A stretch of 64,000 bases of DNA from DASYTH01 sp035762905 (GTDB taxonomy: Bacteria > Actinomycetota > Actinomycetes > Mycobacteriales > Pseudonocardiaceae): assembly GCF_035762905.1 (NCBI RefSeq), contig NZ_DASUCC010000109.1, positions 62,001 to 126,000 on the forward strand, read 5' to 3'. A program made the position numbers and the translations under genes. This document shows, piece after piece, positions 52,940-62,065 of this stretch (the first letter of the stretch is position 1; the number at the start of each line of letters is the position of its first letter). The notes beneath the pieces were generated by a model, which saw only the letters and a program-made list of their open reading frames with translations, did not search any database and had not been told where the DNA came from.

Positions 52940-55162
52940 CTACAGCAGGCCCAGCTCGCGGGCGCATTGCACGGCGTGGCGCCGGTCCCGTGCGGCCAGC
53001 TTGCGGAAGATGCCGCGGCTGTGGGTCTTGACCGTGTTGAGCGAGACGAACAGTTCGGCGGCGATCTGCCGCTGGGACAGCTGACCAGGCAGCAGGCGCA
53101 GCACGGCGAGTTCCCGGTCGGTCAGCGGCTCGACCGGCCCGGGCGTGCTGGTAGGGCGGGACTGGGGCAGGCGGTGCCGGTCGCGGATCCGGCGTAGCCG
53201 CGAGCCGAGCACGCCAGGGTCGGGACAGCGGTCGGCGATCTCCTGCGCGTGCTGCAGCAGATCGGCACCGTCGGGCGCGCCTGCGGTCAAGCGGACGTCG
53301 GCGGCGACGGCATACACGTACCCGGCGTCGAGCGCGCCGAGCGGTCGGCGGGCCAGCTCCAGCGCGCGGTCGACGTCGCTCGCCACCGCGGCCGGGTCGG
53401 TGGCGGTGGCGGCCCGGACGGCGTGGGCCATGGCGAGCCGGTGATAGCCGGCCAGACCGCGCTGCCGGGCGGACTCGATCGCGCGGTCGGCGGCATCGTG
53501 GGCGGCGATCCGCGTTCCGACCTCGGCCTCGGCCAGGGCGAGGTAAATCCAGGCGAGGACCTCGACCGTGGCGGCCGCATCGACCGCGGCCCGCTGCCGG
53601 GCGATCTCGAGGGTGCACCGGGCGTCGGCCAGCCGGCCCGCCCAGGCCAGCGCCATTCCGACGGAGGTGGCCATCGGCGACATCAGCTCGCTCAGCCGGT
53701 CGGCGGCGAGCACGGGCAGCGCCGCATCGAGGGCGGCGGCGACGGTGCCCCGGAACAGCGCGATGTTGATCTCCAGGGCGTCGTAGAGTGGGTCCCAGGC
53801 GCGGTTGTCGTCCTCGCGCATCGCGCGGGCGCGGGTCAGGCGTTGCTGGGCGAGGTCGATCTCGTTACGCAGCAACGCGCACCAGCCCGCTTGGAGCACG
53901 CATCCCGTGACGGAATCGGCGGCGTCGCCGACCTCTGCCAGCATGCGGTGCAGCGTGTCGGCGGCGCCGGTGGCGATCAGTCGCCAGCCCAGACCCGCGG
54001 CCAGGACGGCGGCGGCCTGCAGCCGGTCGCCCGCCAGGACCAGGTGCCGCACGGCCGGTTCGGGCTCGCCGTGCTCGCCGAACCAGGTCGCGGCCCGGCG
54101 ATGCAGGTCAGGCAGCCGGTCGGGCAGCGAGCGGGTGGCCTCGGCCCGCAGCAGGTCGAGCACGAGCTGGTGGTGTCGGTACCAGGTGCCGGTGCTGTCC
54201 AGGGGCCGCAGCAGCTGGTTGGCGGCGGCGAGCCGGACCAGCCACCGCGTCCCGTCGTCGCGTCCGGTGAGGTGGTCGACGAGCGGCCCGCAGAGCCGGT
54301 CGACCACGCAGCTGGCGAGCAGGGTGTCACGGTCGTGTTCGGCGAGGCTGTCGAGCAGCTCGTCGGCGAGGTAGTCGGCGACCAGGCCGTCGGCACCGCC
54401 GAAGGAGTCGACGAAGGTCTGCGTGTCGTCGCTGCGTCGCAACGACAGGCCGGCCAGTACCAGGCCGGCGGCCCACCCCTCGGTGCGTCGGCACACCTGC
54501 TCGATCTGAGCGGTGTCCAGGCCGTGCGCGGTGCCGAGCATGGCGGCCGCCTCGGCGACATGAAACTGCAGGTCGTCTGTGCGGAGCTCGATCATCCGAC
54601 CCCGGACACGGAGCCGGCCCAGGCGCAGCGGCGGGTCGGTCCGGCTGCCGATGGCGACGGTGACCTGCGGCGGCAGCCGGTCCAGGAGCAGGGTCAGTCC
54701 GTTGTGCACGGTTGGGCTGTCGACCAGGTGGAGGTCGTCGAGCACGATCAACAGAGGCGATCCGGCGTCGAGCAGGTTCACCAGCACCGGAACCGTTGCC
54801 TCGCCGGCACCGCCGGTGGCCCGGGCGGCGCCCGCGACGACCTCGGCGACGCCCGCCCGGACGCGGTCGACGGCCGCAGCGACGCCGGACCAGAACCGTG
54901 ACGGGTCACTGTCGACGGCGTCGACCTGCAGCCACGCGACATCCTGGTCGCGCCGGTAGCCGAACTCGTCGGCGAGCGCGCCCAGCAGGGTCGTCTTGCC
55001 CGCGCCGGCCGCAGCGCTGAGCAGCACCAGAGCGACCCGCGGGTCCTCGACGGCGACGCGCAGTGGTCCGAGCAGGTGCTCGCGGACCACGTAACGGGCC
55101 GGCGCGACCGGCGGCACGACACGAGTCACCATCACCGTGCCAGCCGCCGTCGATGGTGCCAT
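52940..55162 (-). CDS. LuxR-family LAL/MalT-type transcriptional regulator
   Basis: A 740-residue regulator. The N-terminal ATPase domain has Walker A SAAAGAGKTTLL, LLIVLDDLHLVDSP (Walker B) and CRRTEGWAAGLVLAGLSLR as in MalT. A long helical/TPR-like middle follows. The C-terminal LuxR HTH reads LTDRELAVLRLLPGQLSQRQ and then IAAELFVSLNTVKTHSRGIF. It should sense a small inducer and activate transcription. The ATG at 55162 leads into MVTRVVPPVAPARYVVREHLL. The immediate downstream gene is the membrane protein at 52045-52746. Confidence 0.93.
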   Translation of the reverse strand: MAPSTAAGTVMVTRVVPPVAPARYVVREHLLGPLRVAVEDPRVALVLLSAAAGAGKTTLLGALADEFGYRRDQDVAWLQVDAVDSDPSRFWSGVAAAVDRVRAGVAEVVAGAARATGGAGEATVPVLVNLLDAGSPLLIVLDDLHLVDSPTVHNGLTLLLDRLPPQVTVAIGSRTDPPLRLGRLRVRGRMIELRTDDLQFHVAEAAAMLGTAHGLDTAQIEQVCRRTEGWAAGLVLAGLSLRRSDDTQTFVDSFGGADGLVADYLADELLDSLAEHDRDTLLASCVVDRLCGPLVDHLTGRDDGTRWLVRLAAANQLLRPLDSTGTWYRHHQLVLDLLRAEATRSLPDRLPDLHRRAATWFGEHGEPEPAVRHLVLAGDRLQAAAVLAAGLGWRLIATGAADTLHRMLAEVGDAADSVTGCVLQAGWCALLRNEIDLAQQRLTRARAMREDDNRAWDPLYDALEINIALFRGTVAAALDAALPVLAADRLSELMSPMATSVGMALAWAGRLADARCTLEIARQRAAVDAAATVEVLAWIYLALAEAEVGTRIAAHDAADRAIESARQRGLAGYHRLAMAHAVRAATATDPAAVASDVDRALELARRPLGALDAGYVYAVAADVRLTAGAPDGADLLQHAQEIADRCPDPGVLGSRLRRIRDRHRLPQSRPTSTPGPVEPLTDRELAVLRLLPGQLSQRQIAAELFVSLNTVKTHSRGIFRKLAARDRRHAVQCARELGLL

Positions 55163-55752
55163 CCGGCGAGAGTACCGCTCCACGATGTACCGAGCCCTCG
55201 CCCGAACCCGCCACCACCGACTCCGCCAACCAGGTCCGGACAACTTCTCCGGCCCGCGTCCGCACCTACTTGGCGAGCCGCAGGTCCGCGGCCTGGTCCG
55301 CCGACAAGTTCAAGCGGACAGGACAAAGAAGCCGCAACTGGCACGGGCCGACACGCCAACGTCATGAACAGCTCCCGGAAAAGGACGACAGCGCGCCTGA
55401 TGCCGGACATCCACTCATCGGCAAGAGAGTGCGTGAGCCGGCGAGCGCCAATCGGCAACTGCCCAAAGTTGCTCGGGTCCTGCCGCCCGTGGCGCTTGGC
55501 GTCCGCTACTGCGGACCTCTCACCTCGCGCTTGATCGACTTGGGTTGAGGGCCCGGTGGAAGCTCCAGCCGATGTCGCCACCCGGCCCTGTGATGAGCCC
55601 CGTTCAGCGACACACTCATCGAATAGATCACCGGCGGTATCAGTACTCCCTGCGACTGGGCGTGCGGTCGAGCAGGTCGAGTGCTTCGGGCATAGTAGGC
55701 GCGCTGCGCGTGGTGAACCGGCCCGTTGCCGTATCGGGCTGAGACACTGTCG
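55163..55752. other. 590 bases with no supportable gene
   Basis: Frames on both strands are short or have shadow-like composition, and I recognise no family. The promoter of the LAL regulator should be at the left and that of the EEP-family gene at the right. Confidence 0.4.
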
Positions 55753-56610
55753 ATGTCGTCGGCCACACTGGCGGTTGTGCGGGTAAGAGTGGCGACGATC
55801 AACGTGCAGAACGACGAGGGCGACCCGCGGCGGACCGGGCTGCTGAACCGGGCGCTGCGCGACTTGGACCCGGATGTCGTGGTGTTGCAGGAGGTCTGCT
55901 ATCCGGACCGGCGCGACCAGTTGGCCGAGCTGACCGCCGGCACCGGGCTGGCCCACACCACCCACGAAGCCGCGGTGCTGACCCACAAATCGACGCTGGC
56001 CGACCGGTTCGGCGGCATGGCGGTGGCCACCCGCTGGCCGCATCGGGTGCTCGACACCGTCCAGGGCCGGCGCTGGTGGACCCTGGCGGTCGAGTTGACC
56101 GTGGCCGACCTCGGCCAGGCGCTGCTGATCACGCCCTGCACCCCGTGGCAGCTCGACGCCGCCGCCGCCCGGGAACGCCAGGTGCTCGAGATCGCCGACC
56201 TGGACCAGCGGCACCGCCGAGCGCTGCCGACGATCATCGCCGGCGACTTCAACGCCGCACCGGACACCGCCGGCATCCGGTTCCTGTCCGGGCTGCAGTC
56301 ACTCGACGGGCACAGCGTGCACTACCACGACGCCTGGGCGGTGGCCGGCGACGGACCCGGACACACCTGGTCGACCGACAACCCTCTGGCCGCCGCCCAG
56401 ATCGACCTCGCTATCGGCCAACCCGGCCACCGGCGCCGCATCGACTACATCTTCGTCGGCTCCTGGCACGCCCACCCCACCACACAAGCCCGCATCACCA
56501 CCGCACAGCTCTTCGCCGACCAACCGGTCGACCACGTGTGGCTCAGCGACCACGTCGGCGTGACAGCCGATCTCGACGTGACACCGGACCTCCCGCGAAG
56601 CCCCCAGTGA
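55753..56610 (+). CDS. Endonuclease/exonuclease/phosphatase family protein
   Basis: A protein of about 285 residues with the EEP (DNase I-like) fold. It shows VRVATINVQND, DVVVLQEVCY (catalytic Glu), IIAGDFNAAPDT (GDFN), and RRIDYIFVGS...VWLSDHVGVTADL (terminal SDH with the general-base His). Substrates of the family include nucleic acids, phosphoinositides and sphingomyelin. No signal peptide is seen. ATG 55753 is used; GTG 55777, just before the first strand, is equally plausible. Confidence 0.88.
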   Translation: MSSATLAVVRVRVATINVQNDEGDPRRTGLLNRALRDLDPDVVVLQEVCYPDRRDQLAELTAGTGLAHTTHEAAVLTHKSTLADRFGGMAVATRWPHRVLDTVQGRRWWTLAVELTVADLGQALLITPCTPWQLDAAAARERQVLEIADLDQRHRRALPTIIAGDFNAAPDTAGIRFLSGLQSLDGHSVHYHDAWAVAGDGPGHTWSTDNPLAAAQIDLAIGQPGHRRRIDYIFVGSWHAHPTTQARITTAQLFADQPVDHVWLSDHVGVTADLDVTPDLPRSPQ

Positions 56611-56682
56611 CCGTTAATCCCGCGACCTGCGCGGAGGTAGCCAATCCAAACGCGCGCATCGCGGCAGATGAGTGCGTTCCTG

Positions 56683-57093
56683 TCATCCTGGCAACGCTGC
56701 TGTGAAGTCGACCTCGATCAGTTGGCCACGGAACCCGAGTTGTGCGACCCCCAGCAATGTGCTCGCAGTGGTGAAAGCCGACCCGAGAGGCGACTGCGTC
56801 AGCCGTTCCCACGCCGCGCCTAGCACAGACCCGTCATTACTGACCACGTAGACCACCGTGCGCACGACGTCACTCGGCCCAGCCCCGACCGCGCCGAGCG
56901 CGATCATCGCATTCGCAATGACCTGGTCGATCTGGGCGTCGATGTCGCTTTCGCCGACTAGGGCGCCCGCCGTGTCGATCGGGCATTGGCCGGCCAGGAA
57001 GGCCATCCGACCAGCCTCGACGACGGTGATGTGGTGGTATCCAGGTGGCGTGTGCAGTTGATCAGGATTGACACGAGTGATCTTCGAGCGCAT
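56683..57093 (-). CDS. RidA/YjgF/YER057c family protein
   Basis: A 136-residue protein. HHITVVEAGRMAFLAGQCPI, then IDAQIDQVIANAMIALGAVG, VVRTVVYVVSND and GFRGQLIEVDFTAAL match the RidA fold. RidA members hydrolyse reactive enamine/imine intermediates, but the Arg of the canonical C-terminal motif (IEVEAIA preceded by RxxV) is not clear here, so this may be a Rid subfamily of different role. ATG 57093 starts the conserved part. It stands alone between the EEP gene and integrase debris. Confidence 0.88.
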   Translation of the reverse strand: MRSKITRVNPDQLHTPPGYHHITVVEAGRMAFLAGQCPIDTAGALVGESDIDAQIDQVIANAMIALGAVGAGPSDVVRTVVYVVSNDGSVLGAAWERLTQSPLGSAFTTASTLLGVAQLGFRGQLIEVDFTAALPG

Positions 57094-57502
57094 GTAGACA
57101 AGCATGCCCGGCGACACCGCAATCCACACGCGATTTGACCACGCAACGCTCGCACATCGGCATGAGCGGACGTCGCGATGCGATGGCTCATGGGGGCCTT
57201 GTCAATGCCCGCCGGTAGGCCGGGCGAGGTTGGCCTGGCGTGGGGCGCGGTCGCGGAGGATCTGGTGCTGGCGCAGCATGTGTCGGCCTGCCAAACATTG
57301 CGACGTCGATGGCCAGGCCGTCACCTCAGTGATGATCGCGCGGACTTGCCGGAAAGCCTTCCGAGGACTGACTGCGACGCAAACTGATGCTCGGAGTGTC
57401 ACCCGTATGAGTGACCGGCGTCGACCAGTTCGCATCCGACGGTCGACTGTGGACGCTGACGTCGTGTGCAGACGATGCTGGGCGGACGAAGTCGGAGGTG
57501 TT
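57094..57502. other. 409 bases with no supportable gene
   Basis: No frame here has recognisable protein features. It precedes the ribosome site (GGAGG at 57494) of the integrase remnant and may contain leftover element DNA. Confidence 0.35.
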
Positions 57503-57960
57503 GTGACGTATAGCCGTGGTTCGTATAAGCGGTATGGGTGTGTCAATCCGGACGAGGGCAGACGCTGCGGCCGGCGACCCACCGGATCTACACCCAACTC
57601 ATCCGCGACTACCTCAAACCCCGGCTGGGCAGCGTGGCGTTGCGGGACCTGACCGTAGGGAAGGCCCAGGACGTGTACACCGCGCTGTTGCGGAGCAACG
57701 CCACCCGCACGCATCCGCTGTCCCGGCCACGCTGCAGCGGATTCGGGAAGTGCTGCGGGCCGCGCGGGGCGGTGCGATCGGCGCGGGCTGATCACCCGCC
57801 GACACCTACACCAGCGTGTTGCCCTGCCTGGCCCACCAAGCCGCCGAAGCCACCGCCGAACTCATCCGCCGCGCCGGCCGCGACCGCTGGCACTGGCCGG
57901 GACACACTAAACCCAAGCGCCGCAAGGAAATTCGCAGCCGGTACGGTGCCGGACCAGCAC
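57503..57960 (+). pseudogene. Tyrosine integrase pseudogene (internal deletions, frameshifts)
   Basis: It starts at GTG 57503 after GGAGG with RGSYKRYGCVNPDEGRRCG, the N-terminus of actinomycete integrases. It shifts frame into the SAM-like core-binding domain (IYTQLIRDYLKPRLG, LRDLTVGKAQDVYTALL) and shifts again at ATLQRIREVLRAA. It then jumps to the usual C-terminal tail (DTYTSVLPCLAHQAAEATAE). The whole catalytic domain with the Arg-His-Arg-Tyr residues is missing. A tRNA-Lys 3' fragment lies just beyond, as expected for an integrase beside its att site. Confidence 0.8.
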
Positions 57961-57974
57961 GAGCGCGAGGTGCG

Positions 57975-58019
57975 GCCCACCAGCAAGATCTCCATGATCT
58001 CGGAAACCTGCTGGTGGGC
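57975..58019. repeat. Nested inverted repeat at the element boundary
   Basis: GCCCACCAGCA (57975-57985) pairs perfectly with TGCTGGTGGGC (58009-58019). Inside it AGATC (57986-57990) pairs with GATCT (57996-58000). The structure sits between the integrase tail and the tRNA-Lys fragment and could be an arm site of the att region or a terminator. Confidence 0.75.
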
Positions 58020-58038
58020 GTCGATCCAGACGTGGTAA

Positions 58039-58075
58039 CCGCCAGGACTCGAACCCCGAACCCGCTGGTTAAGAG
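58039..58075 (-). tRNA. Partial tRNA-Lys (CTT) 3' half, probable att remnant
   Basis: On the minus strand the anticodon loop CTCTTAA is followed by CCAGC, a variable segment and GGTTCGAGTCC, which match the anticodon 3' stem and T-arm of a tRNA-Lys. The 5' half is absent: the bases before the loop cannot pair with CCAGC, and no D-arm is found. Integrating elements often carry such 3' halves. This is not a functional tRNA. Confidence 0.6.
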
Positions 58076-58097
58076 AGCGGACCGGCCGGGCCGATTG

Positions 58098-59744
58098 TCA
58101 TGGCGTTGGGCTCTCGTGCTGTGCGGATTGCCGGTTTTCGGTGCTGTAGAGGGACCGGAGTCGTTGTTTGGAGAACTTTCCGGTGGCGGTCTGGGGGATC
58201 TCGTCGAGGAAGAACACCTGGTCCGGCAGCCACCAGGAGGCCACGCGGGTGCGGAGGTGATCGCGCACGGTCTCGGCGGTCGGCGTGGCCCCGGGGCGGG
58301 CGACGACGTAGGCCACGGGTCGTTCGCCCCATTTGGGGTCGGGGACGCCGATGACGGCGGCTTCGGCGACATCGGGGTCGTCCATGATGGCGTTCTCCAG
58401 CTCGACCGAGGAGATCCATTCACCTCCCGACTTCACGAGGTCCTTGGTGCGGTCGACGATGCGTACGTAGCCGAGATGGTCGACGGTGGCCACGTCACCG
58501 GTGCGCAGCCATCCGTCGTCGGTGCACGCGTCCACGCCGGGTCGCGGCCCGAAGTAGCTGGCGGCGATGGTGGGGCCGCTGACTTGCAGCTCGCCGGGCG
58601 TGCGGCCATCCCAGGGTGCCTCGCGCCCGTCGTCGCCGACGATGCGGATCTCGGTGAGAGGGATGGCCGGTCCGGGCGTGCCCAGCAGCGCGCGCTGCTG
58701 CTCGTGTGTGTACCGGTCGTGCGCGGTGCCGACGCGGGAGGTGGTGACCACCGGGCTGGTTTCGGTCATGCCCCAGGCGTTGGTCAGCGGCAGGCCGATG
58801 GCGTCCTGGTAGGCGCGGGTGAGCGCCTCGTCGACCGCGCCACCGCCGGACACGATCTGGCGCACGGCGGACAGGTCGTGCTGGTCGAGCAAGGGCAGCA
58901 GCCCGCGCCAGATGGTGGCGACCGCGGCGCCGAAGGTGACCTTGTGGCGGGCGAGCATTCCCGCCAGCTCCGGTGGGGTCATCGCCGGTCCGGGGAGCAC
59001 GAGGTCGGCCCCGCAGAGCATGGCGCCGTAGGGCAGACCCCAGGCGTTGACGTGGAACATCGGCACGATCGGCATGACCACGTCGCGTTCGTTGATGCCG
59101 AAGGTGTCGACCATCAGCAACAGGCTGGCGTGCAGAACCATGGAGCGGTGACTGTAGAGCACACCTTTGGGGTTGCCCGTGGTGCCGGAGGTGTAGCACA
59201 GCGCGGCGGCGGTGTTCTCGTCGGCGACGGTGAACTCCCGTCCGGTGTCCCCGACCCGGGCGAGGAGGTCTTCGTAGCCGACGATGCGGGCGTCGTCGGG
59301 GATCTCGGCGTCGCTGCCGTCGTCCATGACCACCACCGCGCGCACGGTGGTGAAGGTGTCGACCAGGGGCCAGATGGTGGGCAGGATCGAGCGGTCGATG
59401 AACAGCACATCATCGGCGGCGTCGTTGACGATGTAGGTGATCTGCTCGCCGAAGAGCCGGTGGTTGACGGTGTGCAGCACCCGCCCGGTGCAGGGCACCG
59501 CCAGGTACAGCTCGGCGTGACGGTGGCTGTTCCACGCGAAGGTACCCACCCGAGCGTCGGTCGGTACGCCGAGCTCGTCGAGGGCGGCGGCCAGGCGCCG
59601 TACCCGTGCGCACACCTCGGCCCAGGTCATGGTCGTCTCCCCGCCGACGCGGCCGGACACCACCGTCTTGTGCCCGAAGTAGCGTTCGACCCGTCGGAAG
59701 ACGTGCGGCAGGGACAGCGGACGGTCTTGCATCAAGCCGAGCAT
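58098..59744 (-). CDS. Acyl-CoA synthetase (AMP-forming), medium/long-chain type
   Basis: A 548-residue ANL-superfamily ligase that activates a fatty or aryl acid to its CoA thioester. It has YTSGTTGNPKG (P-loop), VPMFHVNAWGLPY, NAWGMTETSPV, WLRTGDVATVD (ATP-ribose Asp) and IVDRTKDLVKSGGEWISSVE. The C-terminal catalytic Lys is in PQTATGKFSKQRLR. Length and motifs fit the FadD-like medium-chain ligases. ATG 59744 follows AGAGAGG. It is flanked by integrase remnants on both sides, so it may have arrived with, or survived within, mobile DNA. Confidence 0.94.
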   Translation of the reverse strand: MLGLMQDRPLSLPHVFRRVERYFGHKTVVSGRVGGETTMTWAEVCARVRRLAAALDELGVPTDARVGTFAWNSHRHAELYLAVPCTGRVLHTVNHRLFGEQITYIVNDAADDVLFIDRSILPTIWPLVDTFTTVRAVVVMDDGSDAEIPDDARIVGYEDLLARVGDTGREFTVADENTAAALCYTSGTTGNPKGVLYSHRSMVLHASLLLMVDTFGINERDVVMPIVPMFHVNAWGLPYGAMLCGADLVLPGPAMTPPELAGMLARHKVTFGAAVATIWRGLLPLLDQHDLSAVRQIVSGGGAVDEALTRAYQDAIGLPLTNAWGMTETSPVVTTSRVGTAHDRYTHEQQRALLGTPGPAIPLTEIRIVGDDGREAPWDGRTPGELQVSGPTIAASYFGPRPGVDACTDDGWLRTGDVATVDHLGYVRIVDRTKDLVKSGGEWISSVELENAIMDDPDVAEAAVIGVPDPKWGERPVAYVVARPGATPTAETVRDHLRTRVASWWLPDQVFFLDEIPQTATGKFSKQRLRSLYSTENRQSAQHESPTP

Positions 59745-59774
59745 CCGACCTCTCTTCACCGACTTGTCCGGACA

Positions 59775-60090
59775 TCAGCGCGTGCAGACGAAGCTTGAGG
59801 CGTTGTCCGGATCGCCAGCGCGATACCTTGGCCAGCCAGGGAACTCGCACAGTGGACGGGTTCGGTTGTGGTTCACGTCGGCCACGACCTGGTTCGCCGG
59901 CGACTGTCCACTCTCGACCCAGCGCTCGAGCGCCGAGAGCGAGTCCCAGCCGGCGGCGAACGCCGGCGTGCCGAAGTTCGCGTGGTTCGGGTGCCGTGGC
60001 CGGGGAGCGGGCTTGTGGGCCCAGGTTCCGAAATCCGCGCCGGACCCGGGCCGCCAGATCCACATTCCTCGCCGCCTCGGTCGGCACCAC
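59775..60090 (-). pseudogene. C-terminal remnant of a tannase/feruloyl esterase family gene
   Basis: The last 80 or so codons (NHANFGTPAFAAGWDSLSAL, ERWVESGQSPANQVVA, RTRPLCEFPGWPRYRAGDPD and the final FVC) match the end of the tannase/feruloyl esterase family, including its conserved Cys residues. The catalytic Ser domain is missing. To the right the sequence changes to integrase remnant around 60090-60115. Confidence 0.7.
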
Positions 60091-60114
60091 GAGAGTTGAC
60101 GATCGGCATAGTGC

Positions 60115-60453
60115 AGGCCATGTTCACCGCGCTGCTGCGCACCACATCGGCGCGGGGTCGGCCGTTGGCGCCGACGACATCGCACCGCATCCGGGGAAGC
60201 GTTGACGGCAGCGCTCAATGCCGCGATCCGGCGTGGACTGTTGAGGCAGAATCCGGCGCATTGGGTGGAGTTGCCCAACGGGCGGCGGCCGCGGGCGGTG
60301 GTGTGGATCGAGGCGCGGGTGGCCTTGTGGCGGGCGACGGGGGAGCGGCCACAACTGGCAATCTGGACCGCACGGCTGACATTGATTCCGGTTACCCGTC
60401 CGCCGCTGTGCACGGATCAACGTCTTGATGCGGCCCCGGACCTTGAAAAGTGA
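60115..60453 (+). pseudogene. Second tyrosine integrase remnant (core-binding domain)
   Basis: FTALLRTTSARGRPLAPTT and then, after a frameshift, HRIREALTAALNAAIRRGLL and RQNPAHWVELPNGRRPRAVV match the end of the core-binding domain and linker of actinomycete integrases. The catalytic domain is absent. It overlaps in content with the remnant at 57503-57960, so it comes from a different integrase copy. Confidence 0.75.
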
Positions 60454-60795
60454 CGCTCCATGTCTCGTGGTCCCATGCGCGGCCGGCACCAGCGATTTCA
60501 GGCCGTGGCCGCCTAGTAAATGATCAGCGTCCCCGAAACTCGGACTCGTCACCGAGTCACCTACCAGCATCACCAGCTCGTCATGCGCATCGTCGCTGCC
60601 GGTGAACAGTCCCGGGCCTCCATGCCGGCTCCTTCCGCGCCGGATCATCACCACGCGGTCCAAACCGCCGTGCGGGTCCCTGCCGATGTCAGCTTGTCAG
60701 CTGGGCGGTGCCTGGCTCTCTAAACCGGCATGAAACCGGTGCGATACATGCCTGACATGTGCGGGCGCTCTACTGCTTGTGACTTGCCACAGGTG
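60454..60795. other. 342 bases with no supportable gene
   Basis: No frame on either strand shows a recognisable family. The promoter for the guanidine riboswitch transcript should lie near the right end. Confidence 0.35.
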
Positions 60796-60897
60796 AGGCG
60801 CGCCTAGGGTTCCGCGGCCGGCAGGCCGGCTGGTCCGAGAGGCGCAGGCGGCCCGGCCGGGTCGCTCCACGGCGGGATAAAAGCCCGGGAGAGCGCC
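60796..60897 (+). promoter_or_regulatory. Guanidine-I (ykkC) riboswitch
   Basis: The leader has the highly conserved blocks of the guanidine-I aptamer in order: CTAGGGTTCCG (60804-60814), CTGGTCCGAGAG (60830-60841), and CACGGCGGGATAAAAGCCCG (from 60869) continuing GGAGA. Paired segments between them can form the expected stems. It ends about 45 bases before the ureohydrolase ATG. In this RNA class guanidinium binding turns gene expression on, so the following genes should serve guanidine uptake or breakdown. Confidence 0.95.
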
Positions 60898-60940
60898 GAT
60901 GTCCGGCTGCTCCCGGCAGCCGGCCAGCGACGGAGGACGC

Positions 60941-62065
60941 ATGGCCGATCCCGATCACCTGCACGACCGCTACGGTCCTGAGGCCCGATACGCGGTCGCT
61001 CGCGAAGCCGAACTGCCCAGCACGGCCTGGGAGCGCGAGGTCGCCCGCGGTATCGAGTTGGGGCTGCCCGCCGCCGAGTCTATTGTGGACAGAAGGATCC
61101 CAACGTTCTCCCGTGGTGAGTTGCCGCACTTCGCCGGGATCAACACCTTTCTCAAGGCGACCTACCTGGAAGATGTGCGCCAGTGTGGCGAGTTCGACGT
61201 CGCGGTGCTCGGTGCGCCGTTCGACGGCGGCACCACCTACCGCTCCGGAACCCGGTTCGGTCCGCAGGGCATCCGCAAGATCTCCGCGCTGTACGGGCCG
61301 TACAGCTTCGAGCTCGGCGTCGACTTGCGTGAGTCGATCACCATTGCCGATCTCGGCGACGTGTTCACCATTCCGGCCAACATCGAGAAGACCTTCGACC
61401 AGATCTCCAAGGCGGTCAGCCACGTCTACGCCAGCGGCGCGTTTCCGGTGGTGCTCGGCGGGGACCACTCCATCGGTTACCCGACCGTGCGCGGCGTGGC
61501 CGAGCACCTGCCTGGCAACCTCGGCATCATCCACTTCGACCGGCACGTCGACACCCAGGAGACCGATCTGGACGAGCGGATGCATACCACGCCCTGGTTC
61601 CACGCCACCGACATCCCCAACGTGCCGCCCAAGAACCTGGTGCAGATCGGCATCGGCGGTTGGCAGGCACCACGCCCCGGCGTCAAGGTCGGTCGGGAGC
61701 GCGGTACCACGATCATGACCGTGACCGACTGCGTGGACATGGGAATCGAGGCCGCCGCCGCGCGGGCGCTCGAGGTGGCCTGGGACGGCGCCGAAGCCGT
61801 GTGGCTCTCCTTCGACGTGGACTGCCTCGACGCGGCGTTCGTGCCGGGGACCGGCTGGCCGGAGCCCGGCGGATTCCTGCCCCGCGAGGTGCTGAAGTTC
61901 ATCCAGCTCGTCGCCGAGCGTCCGCTGGCCGGCATCGAGGTCGTCGAGTGCTCGCCGCCCTACGACAACGCCGAGATCACCTCGCTGATCGCCACCAGAG
62001 TCATCTGCGACACGCTCGGCTGCCTGGTCCGGGCGGGACACCTGCCACGAAGGAGGGCCGAATGA
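60941..62065 (+). CDS. gdmH: Ureohydrolase, probable Ni-dependent guanidine hydrolase
   Basis: A 374-residue arginase/agmatinase-fold enzyme, about 60 residues longer than agmatinase at the N-terminus. Metal ligands are in GGDHSIGYPT, HFDRHVDT and SFDVDCLDAAFVPGTG. The family-typical DAH is DRH, a feature I associate with the guanidine hydrolase (GdmH, Sll1077) clade. The riboswitch upstream and the coupled ABC importer downstream support hydrolysis of guanidine to urea and ammonia rather than agmatine cleavage. The ATG at 60941 follows GGAGG. Annotation pipelines would probably call it agmatinase. Specificity is inferred from context. Confidence 0.88.
   Translation: MADPDHLHDRYGPEARYAVAREAELPSTAWEREVARGIELGLPAAESIVDRRIPTFSRGELPHFAGINTFLKATYLEDVRQCGEFDVAVLGAPFDGGTTYRSGTRFGPQGIRKISALYGPYSFELGVDLRESITIADLGDVFTIPANIEKTFDQISKAVSHVYASGAFPVVLGGDHSIGYPTVRGVAEHLPGNLGIIHFDRHVDTQETDLDERMHTTPWFHATDIPNVPPKNLVQIGIGGWQAPRPGVKVGRERGTTIMTVTDCVDMGIEAAAARALEVAWDGAEAVWLSFDVDCLDAAFVPGTGWPEPGGFLPREVLKFIQLVAERPLAGIEVVECSPPYDNAEITSLIATRVICDTLGCLVRAGHLPRRRAE

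Noticed and set aside
58039..58110. Complete tRNA-Lys gene
   Set aside because: The 5' acceptor, D-arm and anticodon 5' stem are missing; only the 3' half is present.
60124..60663. 179-codon minus-strand frame upstream of the riboswitch
   Set aside because: It runs through the antisense of the integrase remnant, and the rest matches no family I can recognise.
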